Shown piece by piece: positions 35,926 to 44,200 of a DNA stretch of 64,000 nucleotides. Position 1 is the stretch's first letter, and each line of letters begins with the position of its first letter. Position numbers and translations under genes: made by a program. This DNA is from Azospirillum sp051124815 (GTDB lineage Bacteria; Pseudomonadota; Alphaproteobacteria; Azospirillales; Azospirillaceae). The notes under the pieces are model-generated. The model ran no database searches. It saw only the letters and a list, made by a program, of their open reading frames with translations, and was not told the DNA's origin. The DNA lies in NCBI RefSeq assembly GCF_051124815.1, contig NZ_CP118485.1:1-64000 (forward strand). The letters are read 5' to 3'.

Positions 35926-36735
35926 ATGACCGAAACCGCAGCCCGTCCGGGCGGCGCGCACCATAGCCTAACGCGCGGTGCCGCGACCATAGCCTATCAC
36001 CACACCCCTGCCGGCCCGTCCGGACAGGGCAAGCCGGGCGTGATCTTCCTGGGCGGCTTCATGTCCGACATGACCGGCGGCAAGGCGACGGCGCTGGAAG
36101 CCTGGGCGGTGGAGCGCGGCCTGTCCTTCACCCGCTTCGACTATCAAGGCCATGGCGCCTCCAGCGGTCGGTTCGCCGACGGCACAATCGGTTTGTGGGC
36201 CGACGACGCGCTGGCGGTGCTGGACCGGGTGACGACGGGGCCGCAGATCCTGGTCGGGTCCTCGATGGGCGGCTGGATGATGCTGCTGGCGGCAACGCGC
36301 CGGCCGGAGCGGGTGGCCGGGCTGGTCGGCATCGCCCCTGCCCCCGACTTCACCGAAGACCTGATGTGGGACATCTTCGATGCCGACGTCCGCCGGCAGA
36401 TCATGGAGGAGGGCGTCTGGAACCGCCCGTCGGAATACGGCCCCGAACCCCAGCCGATCACCCGCGCCCTGATCGAGGACGGCCGCAACCACCTTCTGCT
36501 GCGCGGCCCCATCGCCTTCGGCGGTCCCGTCCGCCTGCTGCACGGCCAGCGCGACCCGGATGTTCCCTGGCAGCTCAGTCTGCGCATCGCCGAGGCGCTG
36601 ACCGGCGACGACGTCCGCGTCACGCTGGTGAAGGACGGCGACCACCGCCTGTCCCGTCCCCAGGATCTGGACCTGCTGTGCCGCACCGTCGGCGCCCTGG
36701 TGGATGAGTTGGTTGGTGAGAGTGGCGCGGTTTAG
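35926..36735 (+). CDS. Alpha/beta hydrolase (ABHD10-like)
   Basis: A 269-residue serine hydrolase. The nucleophile elbow is VGSSMGGWMML near 105-115. The acid is in LLHGQRDPDVPW near 205, and the His in VKDGDHRLSRPQD near 243. The motif FDYQGHGASSG near 72-82 is family-typical. It resembles the mitochondrial thioesterase ABHD10 and bacterial relatives, which act on acyl esters or thioesters. The start follows a GAAGGTG, and the gene is divergent from the glycosyltransferase gene. Confidence 0.87.
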   Translation: MTETAARPGGAHHSLTRGAATIAYHHTPAGPSGQGKPGVIFLGGFMSDMTGGKATALEAWAVERGLSFTRFDYQGHGASSGRFADGTIGLWADDALAVLDRVTTGPQILVGSSMGGWMMLLAATRRPERVAGLVGIAPAPDFTEDLMWDIFDADVRRQIMEEGVWNRPSEYGPEPQPITRALIEDGRNHLLLRGPIAFGGPVRLLHGQRDPDVPWQLSLRIAEALTGDDVRVTLVKDGDHRLSRPQDLDLLCRTVGALVDELVGESGAV

Positions 36736-36774
36736 CGTGCTATCAAAAAAACGTCGTTTGCGTGAAACGGAGGC

Positions 36775-36803
36775 TTGCATAGCCGCGAACCTCTGGCTAT
36801 AAC
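36775..36803 (+). promoter_or_regulatory. Sigma-70-type promoter of tRNA-Ser
   Basis: A TTGCAT -35 box (36775-36780), an exact 17-base spacer and a TATAAC -10 box (36798-36803), about 13 bases before the mature tRNA 5' end. Confidence 0.8.
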
Positions 36804-36815
36804 GCGGGCCTCTAC

Positions 36816-36906
36816 GGAGGGGTGGCCGAGCGGTTGAAGGCGCACGCCTGGAAAGTGTGTATACGTCAAAAGCGTATCGAGGGTTCGAATCCCTCTCCCT
36901 CCGCCA
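36816..36906 (+). tRNA. tRNA-Ser (anticodon GGA)
   Basis: A 91-base gene with the long variable arm of a serine tRNA. The acceptor stem ggagggg pairs with tccctcc, the discriminator base is G and CCA is encoded. The anticodon loop reads ct-gga-aa, and the T arm contains ggttcgaatcc. A small gggccag/ctggccc hairpin lies just downstream (36915-36932). The gene sits at the boundary between backbone and accessory DNA. Confidence 0.95.
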
Positions 36907-37059
36907 TATATCTTAGGGCCAGCTATCTGGCCCCTTCCGCTGGCGGCGGGAACAGTGTCCGAAGCCAGTGTGTACCGAACCTGTGTGCCAACGCAAGTCC
37001 GCGCCGTGACGCGCATTCATCGCGGTGTGGTTGCAGGGTTGTCAACAGAATCGAACGCT

Positions 37060-38900
37060 GCGCTCTTCCAAGTTTTGTGTGGATGACCGGAGCGTGTTTC
37101 ACTATTTGATGTTCGCGTCAGGCGTGACTGAGGACCCGAGCGCGCAGCAGATCGAAGCCAGCCCGGCCATACATCGCGCGCTTGATCGCCTTCAGCCGGT
37201 TGACTTGGCCCTCGACCTGCCCGCTGCTCCACGGCTCGCTCAGGGCGGCGCGCACCGCATCCTCGTCGCGGCGGATCCCGGCAGCGAACGGTGACAGCGC
37301 GCTGACCTCTGCCTCGCGCAACCAGCCATCGAATGGGTCAGGCACCTTGCCCTTCACTATCTCGCAGAAGCGGGTGATGAGATCGGCGGCCGTCGCGATC
37401 GCCGGCGAGCGCTCCCTCAACGCCTGGACAAAGCGGCGGTCCTCGTCGGTCAACCTGTCGGGATCGCCGGCCAGGAGCCGCACCGCACGCCGGGGTGTCG
37501 GAGGCTCGGACTGCTTCGCCGACACCGGCTTATCGGAGGTCCCCCTCGGTTCGGCGGGCGGATCCTGCCGCCGGCGCCGGGTTCCCCAATCCCGCACGAC
37601 GCTGTACTGTCCGGAAAACCCGCGCTCCTGAATTTCCCGCCACAGCGCTGCGGCGTTCCGGCAACCCGCCTGCCAGCGATCCTCCAGATAACCATGGTAC
37701 GGATTGAGGATGCTGGTGCCGCGGTCGGCATGCTGCCAAGTCGGGGCATGGCCGGCGCGCAGCCAACGGCGCACCGTTTTGCGCTCGACACCGAGCGACC
37801 GGGCAATCGCCCGGGTGGACAGGCCCTGGTCGCGCAAGCGAACCGCTTCCGCATAGCGGGCGTCACGGCGCTCCTGAGCCGCTTGCGCCCGCCGTTCTGT
37901 GCTACGGAGCCGCCGCTCCGGTTCGGCGGCGACCGGCTGGGGAGCTTCACTCATCTCCCCCGGCGGCTCCGATGGCGCGCTCGCCATCCGAGCGGCGGCT
38001 CGGAGGTCACGATGATGGTGCTCCAGAACAGAGCGAAGGGCATCGCTGGCGTAGCACAGCAGATGCCATCTGTCGGTGATCTGGAGGGCGTCCGGCGCCC
38101 GACGCGCCGTCCCCTCGGCATAGGCGCCGGCGCGGTCGCGCACGACGACGGTGACGCTGGGGTGGGCTGCCAACCACGTTGCCAGTGTGTCGGCGCTGCG
38201 GTCGGGCAGCAGGTCGATGACGCGCCGGCGCTCGAGGTCGCACAGGATCGTTCCGTACCGGTGACCCTTGCGCCAAGCCCAATCATCCACCCCGAGAACC
38301 GTCACTGGAGCGACCGCCATGGCGATGCCGACGCGCACCCTGTGCCCCAGCGTCGTCCGGCTGATCGGCACGCCCATGGCCCTGGCATGACGGGACCCTG
38401 GGTTGCCGCCGAGCGCCAGACCAATGTTCTGGTGCACGGCCCGCAGCCGGTCGGTCTGGCGCGCCCGCGGGCGGGCGACGCCGGGCAAGGGTTCGGCAAA
38501 GGTGCGGCGCGGACACGTGGCATTGGAGCAGCGGAAGCGCCGGACGCGGATCAGCAGCACGGTGGGGCGTCCGAAGCACGCCACATCACCAAGGCTGCGC
38601 CAGTAGGCGCCGTGAACGCGGCGTGAGGGTGTGCCGCAGCCGGTGCAGGACACCGACGCTGCAGCCGGCTGTGCACGTACGGTGATCCGATAGAAGCTAT
38701 GATCGATCTGATCCAGGACTTGAAGATTGGGCAGAAAGCCGATCGACGACAGAGAGATGTTCAAGGGTACAACCATGATGAAGGAGGGTTCTTTCCTTCC
38801 ATATGGCCTCCCTGGCCCGCGAAAGAGCTTGCGTCTTCCATGGGATGTTCAGAGCTTCCTACTCAACCTCCGCTTGGTCACACAAAACTTGGAAGGGCCC
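37060..38900. mobile_element. ISL3-family insertion sequence
   Basis: About 1.84 kb bounded by imperfect 22-base terminal inverted repeats, starting at 37060 and ending at 38900. The shared 17-base core is cttccaagttttgtgtg, with two mismatches in the outer five bases. It contains a single transposase gene on the minus strand. I see no convincing 8-bp target duplication, so the insertion is old or one flank has been rearranged. Confidence 0.82.
37118..38776 (-). CDS. ISL3-family transposase
   Basis: A 552-residue transposase. The N-terminal zinc finger has cysteines in SCTGCGTPSRR and RFRCSNATCPRRTF (about 43-95). The DDE domain has VLGVDDWAWRKGHRYG near 160-175 and VVVRDRAGAYAEG near 210-222, with the terminal acidic residue in SSGQVEGQVNRLK near 520. 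A helix-turn-helix insertion (DQGLSTRAIARSLGVERKTV, about 313-332) splits the catalytic domain, a known ISL3 variant. It appears intact and likely functional. Confidence 0.93.
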   Translation of the reverse strand: MVVPLNISLSSIGFLPNLQVLDQIDHSFYRITVRAQPAAASVSCTGCGTPSRRVHGAYWRSLGDVACFGRPTVLLIRVRRFRCSNATCPRRTFAEPLPGVARPRARQTDRLRAVHQNIGLALGGNPGSRHARAMGVPISRTTLGHRVRVGIAMAVAPVTVLGVDDWAWRKGHRYGTILCDLERRRVIDLLPDRSADTLATWLAAHPSVTVVVRDRAGAYAEGTARRAPDALQITDRWHLLCYASDALRSVLEHHHRDLRAAARMASAPSEPPGEMSEAPQPVAAEPERRLRSTERRAQAAQERRDARYAEAVRLRDQGLSTRAIARSLGVERKTVRRWLRAGHAPTWQHADRGTSILNPYHGYLEDRWQAGCRNAAALWREIQERGFSGQYSVVRDWGTRRRRQDPPAEPRGTSDKPVSAKQSEPPTPRRAVRLLAGDPDRLTDEDRRFVQALRERSPAIATAADLITRFCEIVKGKVPDPFDGWLREAEVSALSPFAAGIRRDEDAVRAALSEPWSSGQVEGQVNRLKAIKRAMYGRAGFDLLRARVLSHA

Positions 38901-38948
38901 AACCTTGCTCGCTGAAACACAGCCGGTCGAAATGCCGTCGGGTGACCG

Positions 38949-41900
38949 CTAGGTTTTTTTGGGTCCAAACAGACGCTTCGAGATGAGGTTCACAAGGTCA
39001 CCCAACGCTGACACCCTGGGATCATGTTCTGCCAAAAATTCGCACAGCGTTCCGAGCACGCCGCAGCGATCAGCGGTCTCAACGATGCTGTAGTCGCTGT
39101 GCTTGGAATAATCCCTTTCCCAAGCTCCAGCGGGCGATGCGCCGAACCGCAGATCTTCGGGCCAGAACGTGGAGGTGTTGCGGAGGTGATCCGTCAACGC
39201 GCGGGCGATGTCCCTGGATCCGGCAATGCATCCTGCCAGGGGCGCATACAACTCCGGCGTCAGGCCCCGGAGGATCGAGAGAAGCTGTTTCGTTTCGGCC
39301 ATCGTCAAGGGGGCGCCGTCAGGTGACTCGGCGCTCATGGTGCCGCCGGTGCGGTAGGCGTACTCAAGGGACGCCATCGTAAAGCCGTTGCCGGAACACA
39401 GATCCATGAAAAACGTGCGCAGTTCCTCGCTGTAAATCCCGAAGATGTTCCGCCGCGGCGCGTTGCTGCTCAACTCCTCGGCAGCCTCCTTGACCCAGGC
39501 GCCGGCAAGAGACAGCCCGCTGGGTGTGAAATGGGCGCGCCTCTCCCATCGCGTGATCACGGCCCGGTCCGCGCTGAGCAGCCCCGCGAACGCACGAATG
39601 GAATCGAGCGACTGGAGGTTGCGATGGGGCAGCCAGTCTAAGAGGTGCAGGTCGGTGCGTCGGCCAACGTCCACACCCGCCAGCAACGACGCGATGAGAA
39701 AGTAGGTTGGGTGGCCGTCCGAATGCCACCCCATAGACTTTCTCTTCTTCAACTGGCTGGCCAGGGACCGGGTTTGGCGAGCCCACGGTTGAATGCCCCA
39801 GCAGAGCGCAGCCTTCCACAATCCGGTTTCCCAAAGCCGGCCATCCGCGACTTTCCTTGCGGTGTCTTCTGCCGTTCGGCCCTCCTCAGCAAAGCTGCGG
39901 AGCAGGATGGAGCCGGCGTGGCGCACCGTGTCGAAATCGATCACATCGAAGGCGGAGAGAACCTGCCGGTCAAGCCGGTCGAGGTCTATGCTCGATGGCG
40001 AGCCCAGGCGCTGTGCCGGTGGCGGGACGGCTTCCGATGGAACCGCCACTTCCTGGGCATCCTGCTGGGCTGCGGCGGTGGAGAAGCCCCGGCTTAGGTT
40101 CCGCCTCGACAATGCCGAAAACGCGCGGTTGCGCAGGGTGCCAGTCAGGCTCTGCAACTCGCTGTCGGAGAGGCGCTCGACATCGCCGAGAGTCGCCTTG
40201 ATCGTGCCGCGCCACGCCACGGGCAGGTCGTTCATGTCGTCGCCGAGCAGGGCCCGCATGGCAAGGGCGAGGTCGTTGGGAAACGGATCCGGGATCTCGC
40301 CGCCGGTCAGAGCGTGGTGATACATCGCCTCGACGCGCCGCTGGGCAGGCGTCAGGCGGGTCCAGAACGGCAAGGCCGCGCCATCCGGCTCCTCGCTGTA
40401 GAAGCGCCGGGCGGCCACGCTGACTTGCTGTGCCGCGTGCCTGAGCTCGTCCTTGCGCCTTTTCGAGTCCTCGCTGTCCGTGGCCCGGGGCCCGGCAAAC
40501 AATTGGCGCAGCATCAGGCGACGCAGGTCCGGACGGTGGCGGAGCACGCCGTCTTCGCCGGTCGGTTCCACCAGCCAGTAATGCAACGAGAGGGCCTCCC
40601 AGAGCCCTTTGGCCTCCTCGGGCGTGACGCGGCGGCCGAGGCAGGGCTCCGCCAACACAGTCCGGATCAGGTCGGCCGAGACCCGGCGCAGGATGAGACC
40701 GGGATGGGCGAGCTTCTGGATGTTCTCATCCGCAATCCGGTCGAGGATTCGGCTGTAAAGAAAACTCTGGGCGAATTCCGCGGAAAAATCCGGATCCGCC
40801 TCGATGTCTCCCAGCAAGTCCTCGATCTCTCTGTGCGACCGTTGGCGCGCGAACCGCTCCAGCACGATCAGGGCCAGGGGATGCCCACGCATGGCCTTCG
40901 CGGCGCGCAGGCGCTGGTCCTGCTGGGGAAACCGCGGCGCGGCGGGATTGTGGGTGCGGTCGCGCTGCTCAAGCAGCGCCGCGGCCGGTCCGGGCGTCAG
41001 GGGGCCGACCTTGACCCACCGCTTCTTGGAGCCGAACCGTGCCACGGCCGGCGCCTCCGGCAAGGGGACACCACGGCCGCTCACCACGCTGCGCAGGCCC
41101 GGAAACACCCACGGCTGACGGAGCTGCTCCTCGAGCTCGAAGATCGCCGACACCGTCTCGGGCCCAAGGTTGCCCACCGTCTCGAAACTGTCCATGACCA
41201 GGGCGATGGGCTCGCTGCGCAGGGGCGAGGGTACGAAGGACCCGATCTGAATGAAAATCAGCTGTTGCAGAAGGCCAAGCTCCTTATCGGCGTGGACACT
41301 GTCCGTCGCGGTCCGCTGGTCGAAGCGGTCGCGGAGCGTGGATCGAAGGGCCTCCAGGCCGTCGGCGGCCCGCGTGTGCATGTCCGACGGTGCGTGGCCC
41401 GCCCGCAGATACTCCGCGGCAAGCTGCCGCAGGACCTCGCGCATGATATCGACCAGACGCCCGCCGGCCAGCGTTGGCCGGTCGAAATCCAGAAGCACGA
41501 CGAACGGCGGCTTGGTGCTGCACATCCACCGTCGCACCAGGTCGGCCAGCAACGCCGACTTGCCGAAGCCGCCGTCGCCGCTGACCAGAAGCGGCTGCGC
41601 GGTGGCCGCGTCGCCAAGGACGTGCCGTCTGAGCCGGCGGGTCAGCGCCATGCGTCCGAAGAGCCTGTCCGGCAGCACCATGGCCAGGCTCGCCAGGCGC
41701 TGTCGCATGCTGATGCGCGACGCAACCTCGCCCAGTTCCACCGTCACCCGCTCTTGCGCGACGGCGGGCGTAAAGCGCGCGAACTGGCTGGCGGCGTAGC
41801 GGGCCTCGTCCTCCCGTTGGTGGCGCGGGTCGCCGATCTTGCCTTCCTTGGCTGGAACCGCGCCCAGCCGGCTGCTCTTGCCGCGCAGCGTCTCGCGCAG

Positions 41901-42182
41901 CATCGTCCCGAACAGGTCGCCCTCATCCAGAGGCGGTGCGGCGGCGATGATCGGGGCGAGCAGGTCGCCCATGGTGAGCCGGCTCAAGGCTGCGCGGCGG
42001 ACAGCCGGCTTCAGGATCCAGCGGTAGGCGCCGCTGGAAAGGTCCTCGTCGCACAGCTCGGCGAGAGCGCCGGCGAGCCGGCTGCGTTCCGGTTCCGGGG
42101 CCTTGTCCAGGAGCGCAAGCGGGTCGAAACGCCCCGACACCGCGGCGAGAAGCGTGAGCGTGTCCAAATAGGCCGACGGCAT
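38949..42182 (-). CDS. STAND-type P-loop NTPase of the protease locus
   Basis: A 1077-residue cytoplasmic protein. A Walker A SGDGGFGKSALLADL lies near 199-213 and a Walker B-like strand IALVMDSFETVG near 324-335. These fit a STAND/NACHT-like sensor ATPase: an ATP switch followed by a long alpha-helical C-terminal half (about 480-1077) that could sense a ligand. The N-terminal 180 residues are helical and of unknown family. Its ATG overlaps the stop of the upstream protease-ATPase gene by one base (TGATG), so the two are coupled. In known conflict systems such NTPases gate an effector; here the upstream proteases would be the effectors. No membrane segments are evident. The specific family is unrecognised. 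Confidence 0.78.
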   Translation of the reverse strand: MPSAYLDTLTLLAAVSGRFDPLALLDKAPEPERSRLAGALAELCDEDLSSGAYRWILKPAVRRAALSRLTMGDLLAPIIAAAPPLDEGDLFGTMLRETLRGKSSRLGAVPAKEGKIGDPRHQREDEARYAASQFARFTPAVAQERVTVELGEVASRISMRQRLASLAMVLPDRLFGRMALTRRLRRHVLGDAATAQPLLVSGDGGFGKSALLADLVRRWMCSTKPPFVVLLDFDRPTLAGGRLVDIMREVLRQLAAEYLRAGHAPSDMHTRAADGLEALRSTLRDRFDQRTATDSVHADKELGLLQQLIFIQIGSFVPSPLRSEPIALVMDSFETVGNLGPETVSAIFELEEQLRQPWVFPGLRSVVSGRGVPLPEAPAVARFGSKKRWVKVGPLTPGPAAALLEQRDRTHNPAAPRFPQQDQRLRAAKAMRGHPLALIVLERFARQRSHREIEDLLGDIEADPDFSAEFAQSFLYSRILDRIADENIQKLAHPGLILRRVSADLIRTVLAEPCLGRRVTPEEAKGLWEALSLHYWLVEPTGEDGVLRHRPDLRRLMLRQLFAGPRATDSEDSKRRKDELRHAAQQVSVAARRFYSEEPDGAALPFWTRLTPAQRRVEAMYHHALTGGEIPDPFPNDLALAMRALLGDDMNDLPVAWRGTIKATLGDVERLSDSELQSLTGTLRNRAFSALSRRNLSRGFSTAAAQQDAQEVAVPSEAVPPPAQRLGSPSSIDLDRLDRQVLSAFDVIDFDTVRHAGSILLRSFAEEGRTAEDTARKVADGRLWETGLWKAALCWGIQPWARQTRSLASQLKKRKSMGWHSDGHPTYFLIASLLAGVDVGRRTDLHLLDWLPHRNLQSLDSIRAFAGLLSADRAVITRWERRAHFTPSGLSLAGAWVKEAAEELSSNAPRRNIFGIYSEELRTFFMDLCSGNGFTMASLEYAYRTGGTMSAESPDGAPLTMAETKQLLSILRGLTPELYAPLAGCIAGSRDIARALTDHLRNTSTFWPEDLRFGASPAGAWERDYSKHSDYSIVETADRCGVLGTLCEFLAEHDPRVSALGDLVNLISKRLFGPKKT

Positions 42183-44191
42183 CAGAGCGTTTCCTGTCCG
42201 AAGTAGGACTCCAAAGCCTCGTCGAGGTGCTTGGCGGTGAACTCCGCAAGGCTTGGAAGGGGGTCTTGCTGTCCGGCGAAGGAGGCGAGCGCCTTCGCGA
42301 TCAAGGTCGCGACCTCACCGTCGAGCGGCTTTCGGTTGAGGCCCCGGGTGAGCAGCCAAGCCTTGAACAGACTCTCCATGCTGAGCAGGTCGCTCTCGTC
42401 GATGGGACACTCGAGGCAGGCGTCCTTGGGGATGTGCCCAAGCGACGCGGTCAGGCCAATGAGGACGATCCGCATCTGCGGAACGCTTCGGATGTGCTGG
42501 TACAGCACGTCGAGGAACTCCTTGCCGCCGGCGTCCGTCAGCGGGTGGACGTCGAGGTCGTCGAGGACTAGCCAGATCCGCTTGCCCCGAAACTGCCCGG
42601 CGAGCGTCTCGTTGAGGAAGGCGACGAGCTGGCGGGCGTAGGCCGTTTCGGTGGTGGTGGGCTCGGGCATGTTGTGCGACGCGGACGGCGCCAGGGCGTC
42701 CAGAATCCGCGCGGCCATGGCCTTGGCCCCAACCGGCACTGTGTCGGCGCTGAATTGCACGTAAACGTTGTCGGGGGCCGGGAACGAGTGTTTCAGGATC
42801 TCGACTGTAAAGCTCTTGCCGACCTTTCGGCGTGGCCCCCCGCCCGGCGGCTGGACCACGAGCACCTGCTTGGCGCCGATGGTGGACCCCGGTGTCGGTT
42901 GCTTCACGAGTTCGTTCAAATCGTCGAGAAGCTTGCTGCGTCCGAACACGGGACGCCGGTGGTCGATGCAGCCGTTCGCCACATAGCGGTTGGCCTTCCC
43001 GACGATCTCCCCGATCTGGGGCTTGAGCGACGCCGCGATGGACGAGAGGCGGACGGCGACGTTGACGATGTCCACGGGCACCTTCAGGGTCTTGATGTCC
43101 GCGCCCGTGGGGATTGCGCCGATGCCGAGGTGGTGCAGGGCGACGGGCCGGCCCCGGTCGTCCAGGACCAAGCCTCCCGAGGATCCCGTCAGGGTCGTGG
43201 CGCTGTGAAAGACGTGCGCCGCGCCCTCGTCGCCGTCGAACTGAAAGGTGCCGCCGGTGATGGACCGTCCGTCCCCGAGGGGGTGATGCAACACCCAGCA
43301 GGAGCCGCCCAACCAATCCTCCTGCTCGGGCAGCTTGTACCAGCCGCGCTGGTAGCCCGGTGTGCCCCGCAGGTTGATCACGGCGTAGTCCAGCGCGGTG
43401 GCCAGCGAGGCGGTCCAGGCCTGCCGAACGGCGTCGTCCATCCACCACTGGTCACCCGCGGCGTCGGGCTCGACCTCGCCCATGGGGCTGTGGCCGAGAC
43501 ACCAGGTGTCGTTCGCCGGCACGATGCTTGGCTGGTCGGCGCGCAGGCCGCTTGTGCGCGAGAAATCGAATTCGACGTGGAGGCTTTCCCCCAACGCGCG
43601 CTGCAGCGTGGGGGAAAGCTGGTCGACCACATGGTGGTTCGTCAGGACCGCGGATGGACCGATGAGGAGTCCGGTGCCGGTCTGTGTCGTTCCTTTCCTC
43701 TTCGCGACCACCTTGCACAAGCGCTTCCTGGCCAGAAGGATCGCGGGCACCAGGGCATCGGGGTCGGTGAGCGTGGCGTTGATGTCCGTCAGCTTCTCCG
43801 GCCGCACCGTCGAGAACACGGTCGTCAGCCTCTGGGGCGTGATCGTGCCTCGCGCGGTGCCGGCCGGCGCGGGGCCTGCCATGTTCAGCGCCTGATTGGC
43901 CGCCGCCACGAACCCGGCCCGCACGATCGCCTCGTCCGACCCCAGCGCGGCGAGCGCCAGCGCAATGGCTTCCGTGGGATCCGCCGGCTGGACGTTGATC
44001 CCCGCCAGTTGGGCGCGCTGCAAGGTCGTGATGACGGCGTGCATGAAGCTGCGCGGTGCGTCGGGATCGCGAAACCCCGCCACATAGTCGTCGAAGACCT
44101 GCTGGAACAGCAGCCGGGGCACGGTGACCAGTTCGGCAACGCGTCGCGCCGTTTCCAGGGTGTGGAGGAACTCCTCCGGTGTAGCGGTCAT
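42182..44191 (-). CDS. Trypsin-like serine protease fused to P-loop ATPase-like region
   Basis: A 669-residue protein. The helical N-terminus (about 1-95) resembles a death-like or effector-associated adaptor domain in size and position, but I cannot name it. The trypsin-fold domain (about 150-400) has a complete triad: His in VLTNHHVVDQ near 188, Asp in ALDYAVINL near 266 and Ser in LTGSSGGLVLDD near 336. A C-terminal ATPase-like region (about 420-660) has an atypical P-loop PPGGGPRRKVGKSF near 447-460 and a Walker B IWLVLDDLDV near 539-548. It lies between the subtilisin-trypsin gene (9 bases) and the STAND gene (1-base overlap), so all three are one operon. Confidence 0.82.
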   Translation of the reverse strand: MTATPEEFLHTLETARRVAELVTVPRLLFQQVFDDYVAGFRDPDAPRSFMHAVITTLQRAQLAGINVQPADPTEAIALALAALGSDEAIVRAGFVAAANQALNMAGPAPAGTARGTITPQRLTTVFSTVRPEKLTDINATLTDPDALVPAILLARKRLCKVVAKRKGTTQTGTGLLIGPSAVLTNHHVVDQLSPTLQRALGESLHVEFDFSRTSGLRADQPSIVPANDTWCLGHSPMGEVEPDAAGDQWWMDDAVRQAWTASLATALDYAVINLRGTPGYQRGWYKLPEQEDWLGGSCWVLHHPLGDGRSITGGTFQFDGDEGAAHVFHSATTLTGSSGGLVLDDRGRPVALHHLGIGAIPTGADIKTLKVPVDIVNVAVRLSSIAASLKPQIGEIVGKANRYVANGCIDHRRPVFGRSKLLDDLNELVKQPTPGSTIGAKQVLVVQPPGGGPRRKVGKSFTVEILKHSFPAPDNVYVQFSADTVPVGAKAMAARILDALAPSASHNMPEPTTTETAYARQLVAFLNETLAGQFRGKRIWLVLDDLDVHPLTDAGGKEFLDVLYQHIRSVPQMRIVLIGLTASLGHIPKDACLECPIDESDLLSMESLFKAWLLTRGLNRKPLDGEVATLIAKALASFAGQQDPLPSLAEFTAKHLDEALESYFGQETL

Positions 44192-44200
44192 GGCGGCGCG

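Noticed and set aside
37052..38908. Eight-base target duplication flanking the insertion sequence
   Set aside because: The flanking eight-mers do not match at any of the likely element ends.
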